From assembly GCA_015178975.1 (NCBI GenBank), contig WHVD01000002.1, forward strand, positions 496,001 through 560,000: a DNA stretch of 64,000 bases. Reading direction: 5' to 3'. Below, piece after piece: positions 33,726 to 46,039 of this stretch. The notes beneath the pieces were generated by a model. That model did not search any database. It was given only the letters and a program-made list of their open reading frames with translations, and was not told where the DNA came from. Source of the DNA: Hysterangium stoloniferum. Its lineage: Eukaryota; Basidiomycota; Agaricomycetes; Hysterangiales; Hysterangiaceae. The translations under genes and the position numbers were made by a program. Every line of letters begins with the position of its first letter. The first letter of the stretch is position 1.

Positions 33726-33825
33726 TATATCCTGGGTATCCTGAAGGTTCTGGATTTCGAGCCCAGAGGGGTATGAGTCAGTTTATTTCAACATGGTCAC
33801 AGTGCCATTCCATGTGGAATGATGA

Positions 33826-36809
33826 TCAGGAGGAGTAACCCACAGTAAAGTTGTTAGTGTCTGGGTGTTCAGTGCCTAGGATCTGCTCCCTGGCCTCCAA
33901 CACCTGTACCTCCAGTTGTTCTGCATCAGTCCATCTGCCCAGCTGACAATATGTGGCAGCCAAGTTGGCCCTGGGTGTCAGAATGTCTGGGTGTTCAGTG
34001 CCAAAGATCTGCACCCTGGCCTCCAACACCTGCACCTCCAGTTGTTCTGCATCAGTCCACCTGCCCAGCCAATAATATGTAACAGCCAAGTTGCCCCTGG
34101 CTGTCAGAGTGTCTGGGTGTTCAGTGCCTAGGATCTGCTCCTTGGCCTCCAACACCTGCACCTCCAGTTGTTCTGCATCAGTCCATCTGCCCAGCTGATG
34201 ATATGTGCTAGCCAAGTTGGCCCTGGCTGTCAGAGTGTCTGGGTGTTCAGTGCCTAGGATCTGCTCACTGGCCTCCAACACCTGCACCTCCAGTTGTTCT
34301 GCATCAGTTCATCTGCCCAGCTGATGATATGTGCCAGCCAAGTTGACCCTGGCTCTCAGAGTGTCTGGGTGTTCAGTGCCAAGGATCTGCACCCTGGCCT
34401 CTAACCCCTGCACATCCAGCTGTTCTGCATCAGGCCATCTGCCCAGCTGACAATATGTGCCAGCCAAGTTGGCCCTGGCTGTCAGAGTGTCTGGGTGTTC
34501 AGTGCCTAGGATCTGCTCCCTGGCCTCCAACACCTGCACCTCCAGCTGTTCTGCATCAGTCCATCTGCCCAGCTGATGATATGTGACAGCCAAGTTGGCC
34601 CTGGCTGTCAGAGTGTCTGGGTGTTCAGTGCCTAGGATCTGCTCCTTGGCCTCCAACACCTGCACCTCCAGTTGTTCTGCATCAGTCCATCTGCCCAGCT
34701 GACGATATGTGCTAGCCAAGTTGGCCCTGGCTGTCAGAGTGTCTGGGTGTTCAATGCCTAGGATCTGCTCCCTGGCCTCCAACACCTGCACCTCCAGTTG
34801 TTCTGCATCAGTCCATCTGCCCAGCTGATGATATGTGCCAGCCAAGTTGGCCCTGGCTGTCAGAGTGTCTGGGTGTTCAGTGCCAAGGATCTGCACCCTG
34901 GCCTCTAACACCTGCACCTCCAGTTGTTCTGCATCAGTCCATCTGCCCAGCCAATAATATGTAACAGCCAAGTTGCCCCTGGCTGTCAGAGTGTCTGGGT
35001 GTTCAGTGCCTAGGATCTGCTCACTGGCCTCCAACACCTGCACCTCCAGTTGTTCTGCATCAGTCCATCTGCCCAGCTGACGATATGTATCAGCCAAGTA
35101 GGCCCTGGCTCTCAGAGTGTCTGGGTGTTCAGTGCCTAGGATCTGCTCCCTGGCCTCTAACACCTGCACCTCCAGTTGTTCTGCATCAGTCCATCTTCCC
35201 AGCTGATCATACATATGTGACAGCCAAGTTTGCCTTGGCTACCAGAGTGCCTAGGTGTTCAGTGCCTAGGATTTGCTCCCTGTTTTCCAGTACCTCTAAC
35301 TGTAGCAATTCTGCATTCAACCATTTTCTAGCCTGGGTATACACATTGGCTGATCTCTCACACACATCATCATAGTATCCCTCCTTCTATGCATCAGCCA
35401 TACCCTGAATCGCAATAACATGAGGCAGCAGTTCTTGTCTGAATCAAATGTCATCCATTGTGTCAGATCCATTGATACTGCCTACTATCAATGCTCTTGC
35501 TGCATAATAATATGGTATATCATCTTCTCCTAGTGCTTGATATTGTATCCACATATGTATCATTGGGTGCATTGTCCATGAATATCAATCATGTGTAGCA
35601 GGATCTCTAGTGAGAAGTGAATAATCACAGAGGACTTGTATGGCTAATCTGATCTTTACACTTTCCCACTGTCCATCACTAGTACATCTGAGTAGCTGAG
35701 CTGGAAGATCTGATGAAGTGGTTTGTAATCTCCCATCACATGTATTTGCTGGTGGGAATTCTGCAGCTTGTTTAAAAATCATTTCCATGATGTTTTGGTG
35801 GTGAAAGAATCCCAGAACCTTCAAAACAAATAATCCATCTTGTGCACTTTTCATTAATATGGCCTGCTTTTCAATCAGATCATATGACAGTCTTAAAGTA
35901 CTATAAACAGTGTGATTATATCCTAGTGTCCCTTTCATTGAAGGATGGTCTGCATCAAAAATGTCTGAGTGATATTTTTCATGCATCATTAGATACTCTC
36001 TAACTCCACAGAGTCCAGTTGAAATGGCAGCTCCAGCAATATCTATTGCAAGAGGCAAGAAGCCAAGTTGAGCAACAATCTTCTCCAACAATTCCTGTGG
36101 GATGATATTTGATTTCTTGTCAAATTTAGCGGCAGCTTGAAAGAGGGCAAGTGCTTGATCACTCTCCATTGAGAGAACCTCCAATGAGTCTGTGACATGG
36201 CTGGCCAGTGCAGGATTCCGGCTAGTAATTAAGACATGAGTCTGGCACTGTGGTAAATAGTCTTTAACAACTCCATCCATTCCATGGGCATTGTCAAGGA
36301 TGAGGAGACACTTCTTTTGAGTGGCTGTAAGCCACCTCAATACTCCCTCTGGAGACTTTTCAATGCCCTTGGATTTGGCCTCAAAATCATCAGCAATACT
36401 TGAAAATCCATTTGTTAATGTTTCTGCATTCATGCTATCTATCCAGAATATCCTCCAAAAGTGACTTAATACTCTACTGTAAGCATTGGTAAGAACAAAC
36501 AAAGTATTACCAGCTTACCAGTGATTGCTAACCAGCTTTTCAATGAATTTCAAACAAATCTGAGTTTTGCCGACTCCTCCCATACCATACAAAAGGAAAT
36601 GATTCCACATTTGATGGGAATTCTCAGGAGAAAAAAAAATCTCTGAGTCTTATGAGATATTTCTCCTGTCCCACAAATCTTGGACTAGAATGGTGCTTGG
36701 ACATGTATAAAGGTCCTTGGAAGTTATCCTCTGTTTAAGAAAGTTAGCCTATGTATGTCTATTTATGGCAACACACCATTTTGCTGATTAAATTACTCCA
36801 CTGGGCATG
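33826..36809 (-). pseudogene. 3' half of a disrupted NLR gene (NB-ARC and TPR)
   Basis: Closely parallels the intact NLR at 62264-58514. It has an upstream P-loop exon (GMGGVGKTQICLKFIE, about 36590-36540) with the same GTAAGCTGG donor, and an NB-ARC body (36502-35585) with CLLILDNAHG and LGFLPLAIDIAGAAI. About 11 TPR units of 42 residues follow, with consensus LGRWTDAEQLEVQVLEAREQ. It is dead: there is a stop at 35585 in the NB-ARC tail, further stops and a frame change near 35220-35300, and a TGG to TGA change near 34306 inside a TPR. A homopolymer difference also lies near 36635. It stops abruptly at the LTR at 36810. The missing 5' half is at 46040-48092. Confidence 0.85.
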
Positions 36810-37441
36810 TGTGAAGAGTGGTGGAAGTTCTAACCATTCTATATACGAAGAGTGTTGACCGTTTAGGTATGATCCGTAGTTGTATTGACTATCTAAGTTC
36901 AATACACGCCGACAAGTATTGACTATTTAGTTCGATATGTCCGAGTGAAGTAACTATCTAGGTAGAGTAGATAGCTACACAACGAAATAAAGGAATCGAC
37001 TGTAGGTACGATCCCGAGTGACTGATCTAGTGTAGAAACAAATAGCAAGAGTCAAATGATAGAGTAGCGTGGATGTTGTCCGTGTGGATTGAGATATAGA
37101 TAAGGTTTCGACTGGTACAGTTCGAAACCAAGAATGTGTAGATAGTTGAAGCCCGTCTGTGACAGTCGAGATGATACCTCAATCACGACTTACAGGACAC
37201 TTACTGTGTGTCTGGGTAAGTCGTGGTTATGAGGTAAAAAGTGTCTGAGTTCTAACTACGGGTGCTAGAATACATAAGTCTGGCGTGTATGCGCCCACAA
37301 GAGTCCATGTACCGCAAATGTAGGTTGTCGAACTAATTATAAGTGTATAATAAAATAGAGAGAAAATAGAAATAATAAAGGAAATATAGTATGAGCTTAT
37401 CCGACTATATTTCCTGAGTATATTTTGCCGTACCTCTCACA
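36810..37441 (-). mobile_element. 3' LTR of the chromodomain Ty3/gypsy element
   Basis: 632 bp on the minus strand beginning TGTGAGAGG and ending CTCTTCACA, so the ends form a TGTGA/TCACA inverted repeat. A G-run polypurine tract (CCTGGGGGGCAC) lies directly upstream in the element. It is homologous to the LTR at 57267-58553, for example around TTAGAACTCAGACACTTTT and GGTATCATCTC. It abuts NLR sequence at 36809. Confidence 0.88.
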
Positions 37442-37444
37442 GTG

Positions 37445-39916
37445 CCCCCCAGGTCGAAGAGCTATGTCAAAGGAGGTGGCAAAGGACGCTTGGAACTCCT
37501 CTCCATGCGTCCTGTGACAAACCTCCAAGGTGTAGGATAGCATTTCCCCAGGTGAGACACTTGGCGCGAAAGGAAAGAGCAATGTCCTCCTGCTTCGAAA
37601 CATCATTGGTGGATGTCAACCCGTCCAGCTTCTGGATCGATGAGACCCAATGACTGTAGGCCTTCTGGTGCATTCGAATGATGGCGCGAACATGATCAGT
37701 GGAAGCATCCGTAAGGCGGGCAATGAGAGGAGGCCGAGGGTGTAATGATGACGGGGTAGGAGGGAGAAGTGGTGAGGAGCTCACATCTCCGCCAGGGGGA
37801 ATGCCTCCTGAGGTGCCAGAGTCCGACAACAGTTGCTCCAACAAGTCGACGAGGTCCACAACTGAGTGGATTGGTGTATGCTCAGGAAGAACACAAGAGG
37901 AGTTGACAAGCAGGGACTGAAACATGGAAAGCTCCACTCATTCAATATCCTCCGCTAATCGCAGCTGTTCCTTAGGGTCATTGATGCATAGGTAAAACGT
38001 ACTCATATGGTCCGACAACGTGAGAGACCCACTATATGAATATGCCCTTTAAGAAGAGGGTGCTGTAGACTCGGTCCTAGTTGCATCAGCATGCGTCCCA
38101 CAGTGAAGATGTCTGAGGGGTAATTAATGGACACGCACATCCAACTTGACTGGAAGAGACAAGAGGAGCCAGCCATATCCCGAGAGTGAGAGGGAGAGGG
38201 CAGCTGCAGTGGGGGGCTGTGAATGGGGTTGGCCGGGGAAGGGTCAATGACCAGGGGCTCGTCAGCATGAACATCACCTTTCTGCTTCCCTTTCGCCTTT
38301 TTGCTTAAGGGGGGAGGTTCCTTGAAGATGTCCATTGCTGGGAGAGGTTCCTTGGAGGCCTCCGTGACTGAAGGGGGTGCCTCGAGGACTTCCTCCATAG
38401 GCGTCGCGAGAATTTCCAGGGTAGGGTGATCAACATCCATTAATGAAACATTAGATAGTTGAATGGGGCTCCCCAGGGAACACAAGGGGAGTAGGGAGAG
38501 GTGGGCGGTGGACTCTGTGCTGACAAGGAAACAAGGGAAGTGTCCGACACCACAGGGAGCAGCGGGTGATGACAAGAGGGTCAGGCAATGTGTGGAGGGG
38601 TGGGGTTGACCGCGGTGCTGGAGAAGGCTTGGATGCGGGTGAGGGCGGTGGTATGAGGGAATGTCCCATGATGGGGAGGGGTAATGATATAGTGGGAAGA
38701 AAAGGTATGTCAGTGGATGGTTCAAGAATTCCCGGCAACCCTGAAAAGGGTGTGAAGTGCTGTAGTGGGGGTACAGAAGAGATGTGCGGAGGTGGGGAGA
38801 GATGAGTGGAGCTGGATGGCATGGCAGAGTCGGCTGGACGATACCCCCTCCAAACTCTGATGGAAGCCAGCAGTTTTCGTTGTTGGTTAGGGTCACTCGT
38901 GAAGAAGTGGATGGTGTCAGGGAGTAGAAAACCTTCATGGCAGTCGGCACCGAGGTACTTGCTGTTGTAGGCGGGGTAGCGCGATTGATCGTCCTCTGAA
39001 TCGGATGAAAGATCACTGGGCCCCATCCGGTAGGTCCGTGCCTGAGGTCCATGTTGTGAGGGGGGTTTGGGAGGTAGTGCAATTCTGTCCCCACGTCGCA
39101 ATACAATGTTTTGTAGTTTGATCCTTCGCACCTTGTCCCAATCATAGAAGGTGACTCCGTCTTTTCCTTTCCTGCTTTTCTGTCCTACACTCCAAATGCA
39201 AGGCGTGCCCCTGTCGCTGCAATCCATCTCAGTGAAATCCATCCATTTATGACCCAAAGGGGGAGTGATGATTGAAGGATTGTTGTGTCCTTCCATTCTC
39301 CTCCATTCCTGTCATGTCCGCCTCAAAGGGACATTATCCCTAGCACCCATCTTCTGCTGTCCTTCTAAGTACTCCTCCCGTCTCTTCCACTTGAGTGTTT
39401 TCAATTCCTCTTGGACTTGTGCAGAGAAAGCCTCGGACTGCCATTTCTTTCTGATCTCCTCTTCAGTAGAAGGGAAAATACTACGAGAAGGTGGGGGGGT
39501 TTCACTCCATGTTCCCAAGGGAGCACCCAAGTATCAGGGGATGGGGGCATAGCTTTTGAAATGGAGTCCGTTCACGTATGGTGCATGGATGATGAGGTCT
39601 CCTCCATGTGCCCAACAATTTCTGTTCGAGGGGGTGGGGAAGGAGGAACTGTCATTTGGGGTCGAGGTACTCTTTTGAAATTGGGAAAGTGAGGTCTGGG
39701 GAGAGGAGCGTATGGAGTAACGTTCCCTGAGTTGGTGGACATTCCCACTGTGTTGTCCTGCATGGCAGAGGGTATTGACGAAGACCTTCCAGAATTACCT
39801 GTGGAGTGCTCGACTTTTTCAGTACGAGACGACGTGGTAGAAGTATTAATAGGTTGGGGTCGCAGTATTCTTTTGAAATTGGGGAACTTGGGTTTGGGTT
39901 GTTGCTCCTGCGACAT
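37445..39916 (-). pseudogene. Extra open region between chromodomain and 3' LTR of the Ty3/gypsy element
   Basis: About 2.4 kb of minus-strand coding-like DNA lies downstream of the integrase. Segments are 39916-39572, 39530-38451 (one in-frame TGA near 39311), 38450-38003 and 37937-37467, joined by frame changes that may be introns or frameshifts. The start has a twice-used PNFKR-RPQ motif; the middle has FYDWDKVRRIKLQNIVLRRG and is Pro/Ser-rich; the end reads WGNAILHLGGLSQDAWRGVP. The same C-terminal segment precedes the LTR at 57267, so this region belongs to the element family. I recognise no domain and see no envelope-like signal peptide or membrane segment. Confidence 0.6.
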
Positions 39917-40109
39917 AGTGTACTGATTTGAGAGGTTGATGTGGAGGAAAGAGATAGGGGGATGAAAATTTTCTTTAGTGGATTTATGTATTTTATATTA
40001 ATTTCAAACCCCACTCAGTTGTTGAGGTAGAAGCCTGAGGGGGATGAAAGTGAGAGGTAGAGCTAGAAGTAAATAAACATTGTTGTCATCGTGAGAACAT
40101 GAAACGATT

Positions 40110-43100
40110 GTTAGATTCGATAAATAGCTTTGTACACTCTAAGAAGAGTGGGGGCATTATGAAGGTCATTGCTGTTTAACCAGGTGTCCTCCTCAGGTCC
40201 ATAACCTTTCTATTGAACTTGGAAAAGGAGTCGATTTCAATGCTTTTTGTGCCCTACTATAGCTTCTACTTCATACTCCTTGTCATTACGATTGAGTTCC
40301 CAAGGATTCTCGAGTAGCTCCCTGGATCTGAATTCCTTAGGGGAGAGGTGGTACCTTTGAAGATGGTCTCGGTTAATCACTGGGTGCAATTGATATTCCG
40401 AGGGAATGCGGAGTCGAAAGACTGGAGAATTGATCTTCTCCAAGACCTCGAACAGCCCTATACGTCTTTGTATAAGTTTCCTTCCGGGCCCTTTGGCTTC
40501 GACAAGCTCGAGGGAATGGGGATTGATCAGAACATAATCTCCCTCTGAGATATCTTCCACCAATCTCCTTCTCTTATTGTAGCTGTGGGCTTGCATTTCT
40601 TGTGCTCATGCAATCGGATCCCGCGCCACCTGCCGATGGTTTTCCAATTCTAAGATCCATTGGTCGGCTAGAGGGCTATCCAACAATTCTCTGGGAACCA
40701 CAGGGTCATCCCCTCCTAGACAGCAAGACATTCCTCTCAGTAAGTATCCCATCAGCAAAAAGGCCGGCACATAGCTTGTTGAACTTTGAACCGTCAAATT
40801 GTAGGTATGTGCCACCACTTGAGTCCATTTTGACCATCCCTCCTTTGAAGAAGTGCAGTATGCTCTGAGCATTTGCTCAATGATAGCATTGGCGTTTTCT
40901 GTTTGACCGTCAGTTTGAGGATGGTGGGACAAGGATACCGAAGGGCACTTCCGTATACCTTGCAGACCTCTCTCCAGAATCTACAGGTCCACCTCTTGTC
41001 TCGATCACAAATTATCCTCGAAGGTAGGCTGAAAGGAGCGGCCACTTTATTCACAAAGATTCACGCAAATCCTTCTGCGGATAGATCTGAAGTTGTGGGC
41101 TCACAAATTAAAAAATGCATGAGTTTATCCACAGCGACGAAGATGGCTGAGTAACCGCTCTCTGCAGAAGGAGGCAATCCTGCAATCAGGTCCATCAAGA
41201 CAACCTCAAACGGCCTTAAGGGTACATCTGCAGGTCGAAGAGCTCCTTGTCGAGCAGAACGATCGACCTTAGTTTTCTGGCATATGTCACAGCTGCGAGC
41301 GTACGCCACGCAGTTGTGCAACATCCTCGGCCAGACGAAATGGTCCTTCATCAGCTGAAAGAGTCTGTGACCGCCTGTGTGAGCTCCTTCAAAGGGGTTA
41401 TCATGTATCAACTTGAGTATGGTTGACGTCATGCTGCTAGGGACGCAGATTCGACTTTTCCAGTCCAAATCTTGAAAGAACAATAGCTTATTCTTGCCGA
41501 TGAAATAATGCGAAGGGGTAGCTACCATGTTCAGAGAAATAGGATTGGCAGCGTAATGATTTCTGAAGGCAGGATCCTTCTGGTATCCATTGTGAAGTTC
41601 CTTAGCATAATTTTCATTGATTTGTATAAGCAATTGGGAATTTGAGAGAGTAAAATTCACCTCATCACGTTCATCGTTCCTGGGGAGGTTGTGCAAATCC
41701 CATTTCATTTGGGGGACCTCTTCCATTGTTCCGACTGGTTCAACTAACTCATGGTGAGTGAGAAAGACGGCCTTTTCCACTGGTTTGTTCTCCCATAACA
41801 TCTCATTGTCAGTCCAGTTGTAAGAATCCGCTACGATTGGTAAAAGGTCGTCTCTCACGGGGCTAGCACAATCGGGCACTCGGGGAAGTCTAGACAGTGG
41901 GTCAACATTGCTGTGTATCTGTCCTGCTCTATGTAAGATTTCCAGACCGGGGTATGCAGCATATACCGCCCCCCATGTGGCCAGTCGACGATTGGTATTC
42001 TCGTAAGATCTGGCCCATTGTAATGCCACATGGTCAGTGATCAGGAGGATATGTTGTCCCTCGATAAAGGGCTGGAAATGGACTAGTCCCTCTTTAGCAG
42101 CTAATGCCTCGCGCTCTGTGGCAGAGTAATTACACTCTGCTTTCTTGAGCATATGGCTCCAATAGGTGATGACGCACTCGACCGTGATGCTGGTGTCATC
42201 AAAATCTGAGGCCCAGGAATCTGTCCAAGTAAATTCCGGCTCCTTGGTTTTATAATGAGTGATGAAAATGGGCACATCTTGTGATTGAGTGAAGGCTGCT
42301 CTTGCTTGGGCATAAATGTTTGTATCCTTTAGGTCCTTAAGTGTCATCTTCTGTATTTGTTGAAGACAACTTCCCAGCCCGAAATCCAAAGCGTCCATGT
42401 ATAACCGATAAGGCATACCGCTCACAGGGTGTCCGAGTACAGGACCAGAGCTCAATGCGACCTCAATGTCTTCAAAAGCTCAGGCATGTTCGGAATCCCA
42501 GGTCCAACGAACTCCTTTTTTTAGGAGGTTGAAGAGTGGAGCAACTGTCCAGGAGTAAAATGGTATGTACACAGAAAAGTACAAGACCATTCCGAGAAAA
42601 CATTGAAGATCTGCTATCCTAGAAGGCGTAGCTAGTTCTAGTATAGTGGCAACCTTTTCTTGATGGGTTGAAAAGCCGAGTCTAGACACCTTATGTCCTG
42701 GTAATAGAATTGAATTATACCCAACATAGCACTTTTTAGGCGAGAGAGTGATTCCCACTGCAATTATGGCTTGCAGAACCTGATCTAAATGCTCTAGATG
42801 ATCATCCCATGTCTTAGAAAAGATCACAATGTCGTCAATATAAACTAGGCAGAATATCCATAAGTAAGGTGCGAGTACAGTCTGCATAACTCTTTGGAAT
42901 ATAGAAGGTCCGTTACGAAGTCCAAAGGGCATTCTCCTGAATTGCCACAGTCCTCGTGCTTGCATGATTTCTGATTGGCGTGGCAGTGGGAATTTGTCGG
43001 GAACTGTTAGACTGTTCAACTTCCTATAATCAATTACCACTCATGGTTTCCCGTTGCTGTAAACGACAAAGGCTGGCACCCCCCAAGGACTCTTGGACAG

Positions 43101-43373
43101 TTTGATTACTCCCTGTTGAAACCAAGTATCCATTTGTTTGTCAATGACCTTCCTATTAGCTGGGGAGGTTGTAAACATTGACATTGAGATAGGTTGCGTG
43201 CCTTCCTTTAACGGAACGTTGACTTTGACATCTACTTGTCCTAAACATCCGTCTACTCCAAAGGCTTGGACATTCTTAGCTAATACCAACTCCAAGCGGG
43301 AGGAGACATCAGTAGGAATGTCAGGTCCTAAATTAACCAGTTTATGCAGGTCCTCTGCACGAAACATTTCCAT
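40110..43373 (-). pseudogene. Ty3/gypsy pol: reverse transcriptase, RNase H, integrase, chromodomain
   Basis: Reverse transcriptase keeps the YIDD box (LVYIDDIVIFS), but the segment between PLPRQSEIMQA and LWQFRRMPFGL is too short. About 40 residues including the first catalytic Asp are gone. RNase H shows MDALDFGLG and NYSATEREALAAKEG. Integrase has an HHCC zinc site (HTGGHR...CDICQ) and a DDE core (VVLMDLIAG, IICDRDKRW, HPQTDGQTEN). A chromodomain follows (YEVEAIVGHKK, then KGYGPEEDTW, about 40290-40130). In-frame stops occur after NGKP at 43040, in the chromodomain (a TGA and a TAG), and elsewhere, and there are frameshifts in the integrase. Confidence 0.9.
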
Positions 43374-45981
43374 GGTGGCGACTTCTGACGTTTTTTAGGG
43401 CCTGCTGGGTCGAAATCGTCTGCGATTTCCTGTTCTGGAAGCTGTCTGGAAGATTGAGGATTAAGAACACGCTCCTCTTCTATTCTCGATAGGCTCTCAA
43501 TGAGGTGAGCGATCTTGGTTGCAATTGACTGCATCAATGCTTTCTCAGATGAAGATCTAGGTGTCTGGGCCCATTCGTGTGCGTTGTGAATTAATCCAAC
43601 AGTTTCCCCTTGTCTAATGATTCTTGGTGTCAGAGAGGGGTTAGCGAGAGGTATCGTGGCGCTTTCCCTAGAGATAGCAGTAGTGGGAGTGGCTAATATA
43701 CTTCCATCGTCATTCTGCAAGACAACTCCCTGGACTATCCATTGGTCACCAATAAGGTCTCTGACAAAGATTGGTACTAATTGAGCAGATTCCGGTTCTA
43801 TAGTACAATCCTGCAAGGCCCGTGCGACTCTTTCAGTATGCACCCCTTTGTCTGGTTTGGAAGTCAATTCACGTGAGTCATTGGCTAATTCCTCAAGGGG
43901 GATCTTGCTAATCGAGAAGGCTAAAAGGCTGTGGTTCTTTGGAAGAACTGGCTGGGATGGACCCCATCCTCCCTGGTAGAATCAATCTAGAGCCCAGCAG
44001 TTGGTCTCGTAGTGTCCCAAGCTCGTAGTTCACATGAAAGTCCTCTCCGAGAAGAATCGGAATGGTCATGCCTCGGACAACGTATGTTTCAGCGGTAAAT
44101 CTAAGGAGCACACCAGTGTTGTCTTCGAGATAAATGGGGAGACTGATGTATCCTAATACTTTAGCATTACCGGTAAGTTGTACGAGGTGCAGCTTGAGTC
44201 CTTGCTTGAGCTTGGGGCGGTCCTCTAATTCCTTATAGAAATCCTCTGAAATTAAGGAGAGGTCGGCCCCAGTGTCCAGCCTAGTTTTAATAGGATTAGA
44301 GGGTTCTGAGTTTCCTACACGTCTGTAGATGTGTAATGCTGAGATCCGTAAACTGTTTCATAAGCCCTCTGATCCTCCGCCTCCTCAGTCGGGTTCTGGG
44401 CAGAGCATTTGTTAATAGAGACATAGTGTGACATATTACCAGCATGAGGGCAGTCAATCTTAAAATGCTCTAGGCTCCCACAAATCCAGCACTCCTTCGG
44501 GGGTTTAGTGACACTTTTCTTGTCACTTCGTTCGAAAAAGAACTTGCCGTGTTTTTTACCCAGTTTCATGTTGGATCTCCTAGAGGTGGTTTTGTCTTCG
44601 GCTTCGCTGAGAAGGACATGGCCTTGATTAGTGGAATCGATTTCCCCAAAGTGTTCTTCTTCGTGCCAGAGACCCAATTCTTCCTGCTCGGCAATCATGA
44701 CTCTGGGCTTCTGAAACAGATAATGCTCTCAATGTGTTTGGACCCAGGTGTTGATCAGAGCCTCTTGCAGATTGTTAGCATAAGTCTGTAAGTTCATGAT
44801 GTCGTCAATGGGTTGTCCTTGTAGAAGGTAAAGCCATTCCGTGGGTAGTGTGAGGATGAGCCTACATGTTTTGTCCTTTCGATTTTGGTGGAAACCATAC
44901 AAGAATCTGTAAAGCTTAATTCTCCATTGAATATAGTGAACAGGTATCTCCCGATCATGGCCGACTTGTCGAAATTTCATGGCCTCCCATTCTAAGGCTA
45001 AGGATTCGCGCCAACGGGTTCCAAGTAATCCCTCCACGATACCCCAAAGGAACAATCCATGAGATTGACTGAATTCAGTGCGATGTTCACAGTCTAAAGT
45101 GCTCCACCAGATCTTGGCGTTGCCAGTGAGTCGTCTTGGTAGAGTGACTCCTAACAATGTGCTCATGGAGTCTGAGATCTCCAAGAGACTCATGATATCC
45201 ATGATGTAGTCCAAGGCTTTGGATTGAGTTCCATCATATTCGGGAAGGTCACCATTTTATCTTGATATTGTTGGTGTTAAGAGCGATCTTTTTATCCTTA
45301 GGTAAGTCATCGATAGGTGCGCTGGCTCGAGGCTGCATCGGAGTTCGAAAGGGAGATTTAGGTACTCCACCATGACACCCCCCACATCCCGAGTTCCCTC
45401 CATAGTCTGAACTACTAGAGCTCCCAGATGAACTGCTAGGGGGTCCTCCTGATGGCAGAAAGGGATTCAAGGAGATCGGCAGGGAATGGTGGAAATCGTC
45501 TGAGTTCAGAGATCCTCGACCAGCAACCTGACCAGCTATGCCTTCGGTGAATGTGGTAGAGAAAGACGGTTGACCCCTGTTGGTGACTGATCTATTCCTA
45601 GTCGTGGGCAGTTCATCACCGGGGTTAGGTTTATCTTGAATTCATTTGAACACAACGTGAGAGCGATGAGTCCCCTGATGGGGGCACTGGGCTGAGTTCC
45701 TTCGAGATTTCTCTCTCAATTTCGATTGTATTCAAAGGCCGACGTGGCTGAGGTTGGTGGAGGGGAGTACAGATTTCTACTCCCTTTTCCTGAAGACGGT
45801 CTGCAACTTGCATCCTCATATCCAACAGGAAGTCTTGCAAAACAACAGGACAGTTGAGTGAATGAAGGAAATGAGTGTCGGGAGACCCATTTAGGTTACG
45901 AACAAATGAACTAGTCGTGGAGATGGGCGAATCGGGCACTTGGATCGAGGCATTATAAGGGTAGAGTACTTCCAAAACCAT
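43328..45981 (-). pseudogene. Ty3/gypsy gag and protease
   Basis: A Gly/Ser-rich N-terminal part (45470-45249) precedes the retrotransposon Gag core (45214-44729, for example KIWWSTLDCEHRTEF). A zinc knuckle follows (CWICGSLEHFKIDC, near 44495-44450), then a retropepsin site (LDTGADLSLI, about 44275-44246). A single in-frame TGA near 44727 interrupts gag between the core and the knuckle, and frame changes lie near 45240 and between protease and the next segment. A further frame at 45981-45631 starts MVLEVLYPYNAS and may be the gag start. Confidence 0.82.
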
Positions 45982-46039
45982 CTTATTGAATCTCCTCTGA
46001 TTTCATCTCAACCGACCCCTTAGAGTAAAATACGCAAAC

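Larger units (their letters stand above)
36810..46035 (-). mobile_element. Chromodomain Ty3/gypsy retrotransposon (chromovirus type), 5'-truncated
   Basis: In order on the minus strand: gag with zinc knuckle, protease, reverse transcriptase, RNase H, integrase with a C-terminal chromodomain, an extra open region, polypurine tract and 3' LTR. No 5' LTR is visible next to the NLR sequence at about 46035, so that end is deleted. The element separates two halves of one NLR gene. Multiple in-frame stops, frameshifts and a deletion in the reverse transcriptase show it cannot move on its own. Confidence 0.88.

Noticed and set aside
37445..39916. Retroviral envelope gene after pol
   Set aside because: The region is in the envelope position but shows no signal peptide, no membrane segment and no Cys pattern, so I left it as an unknown open region.
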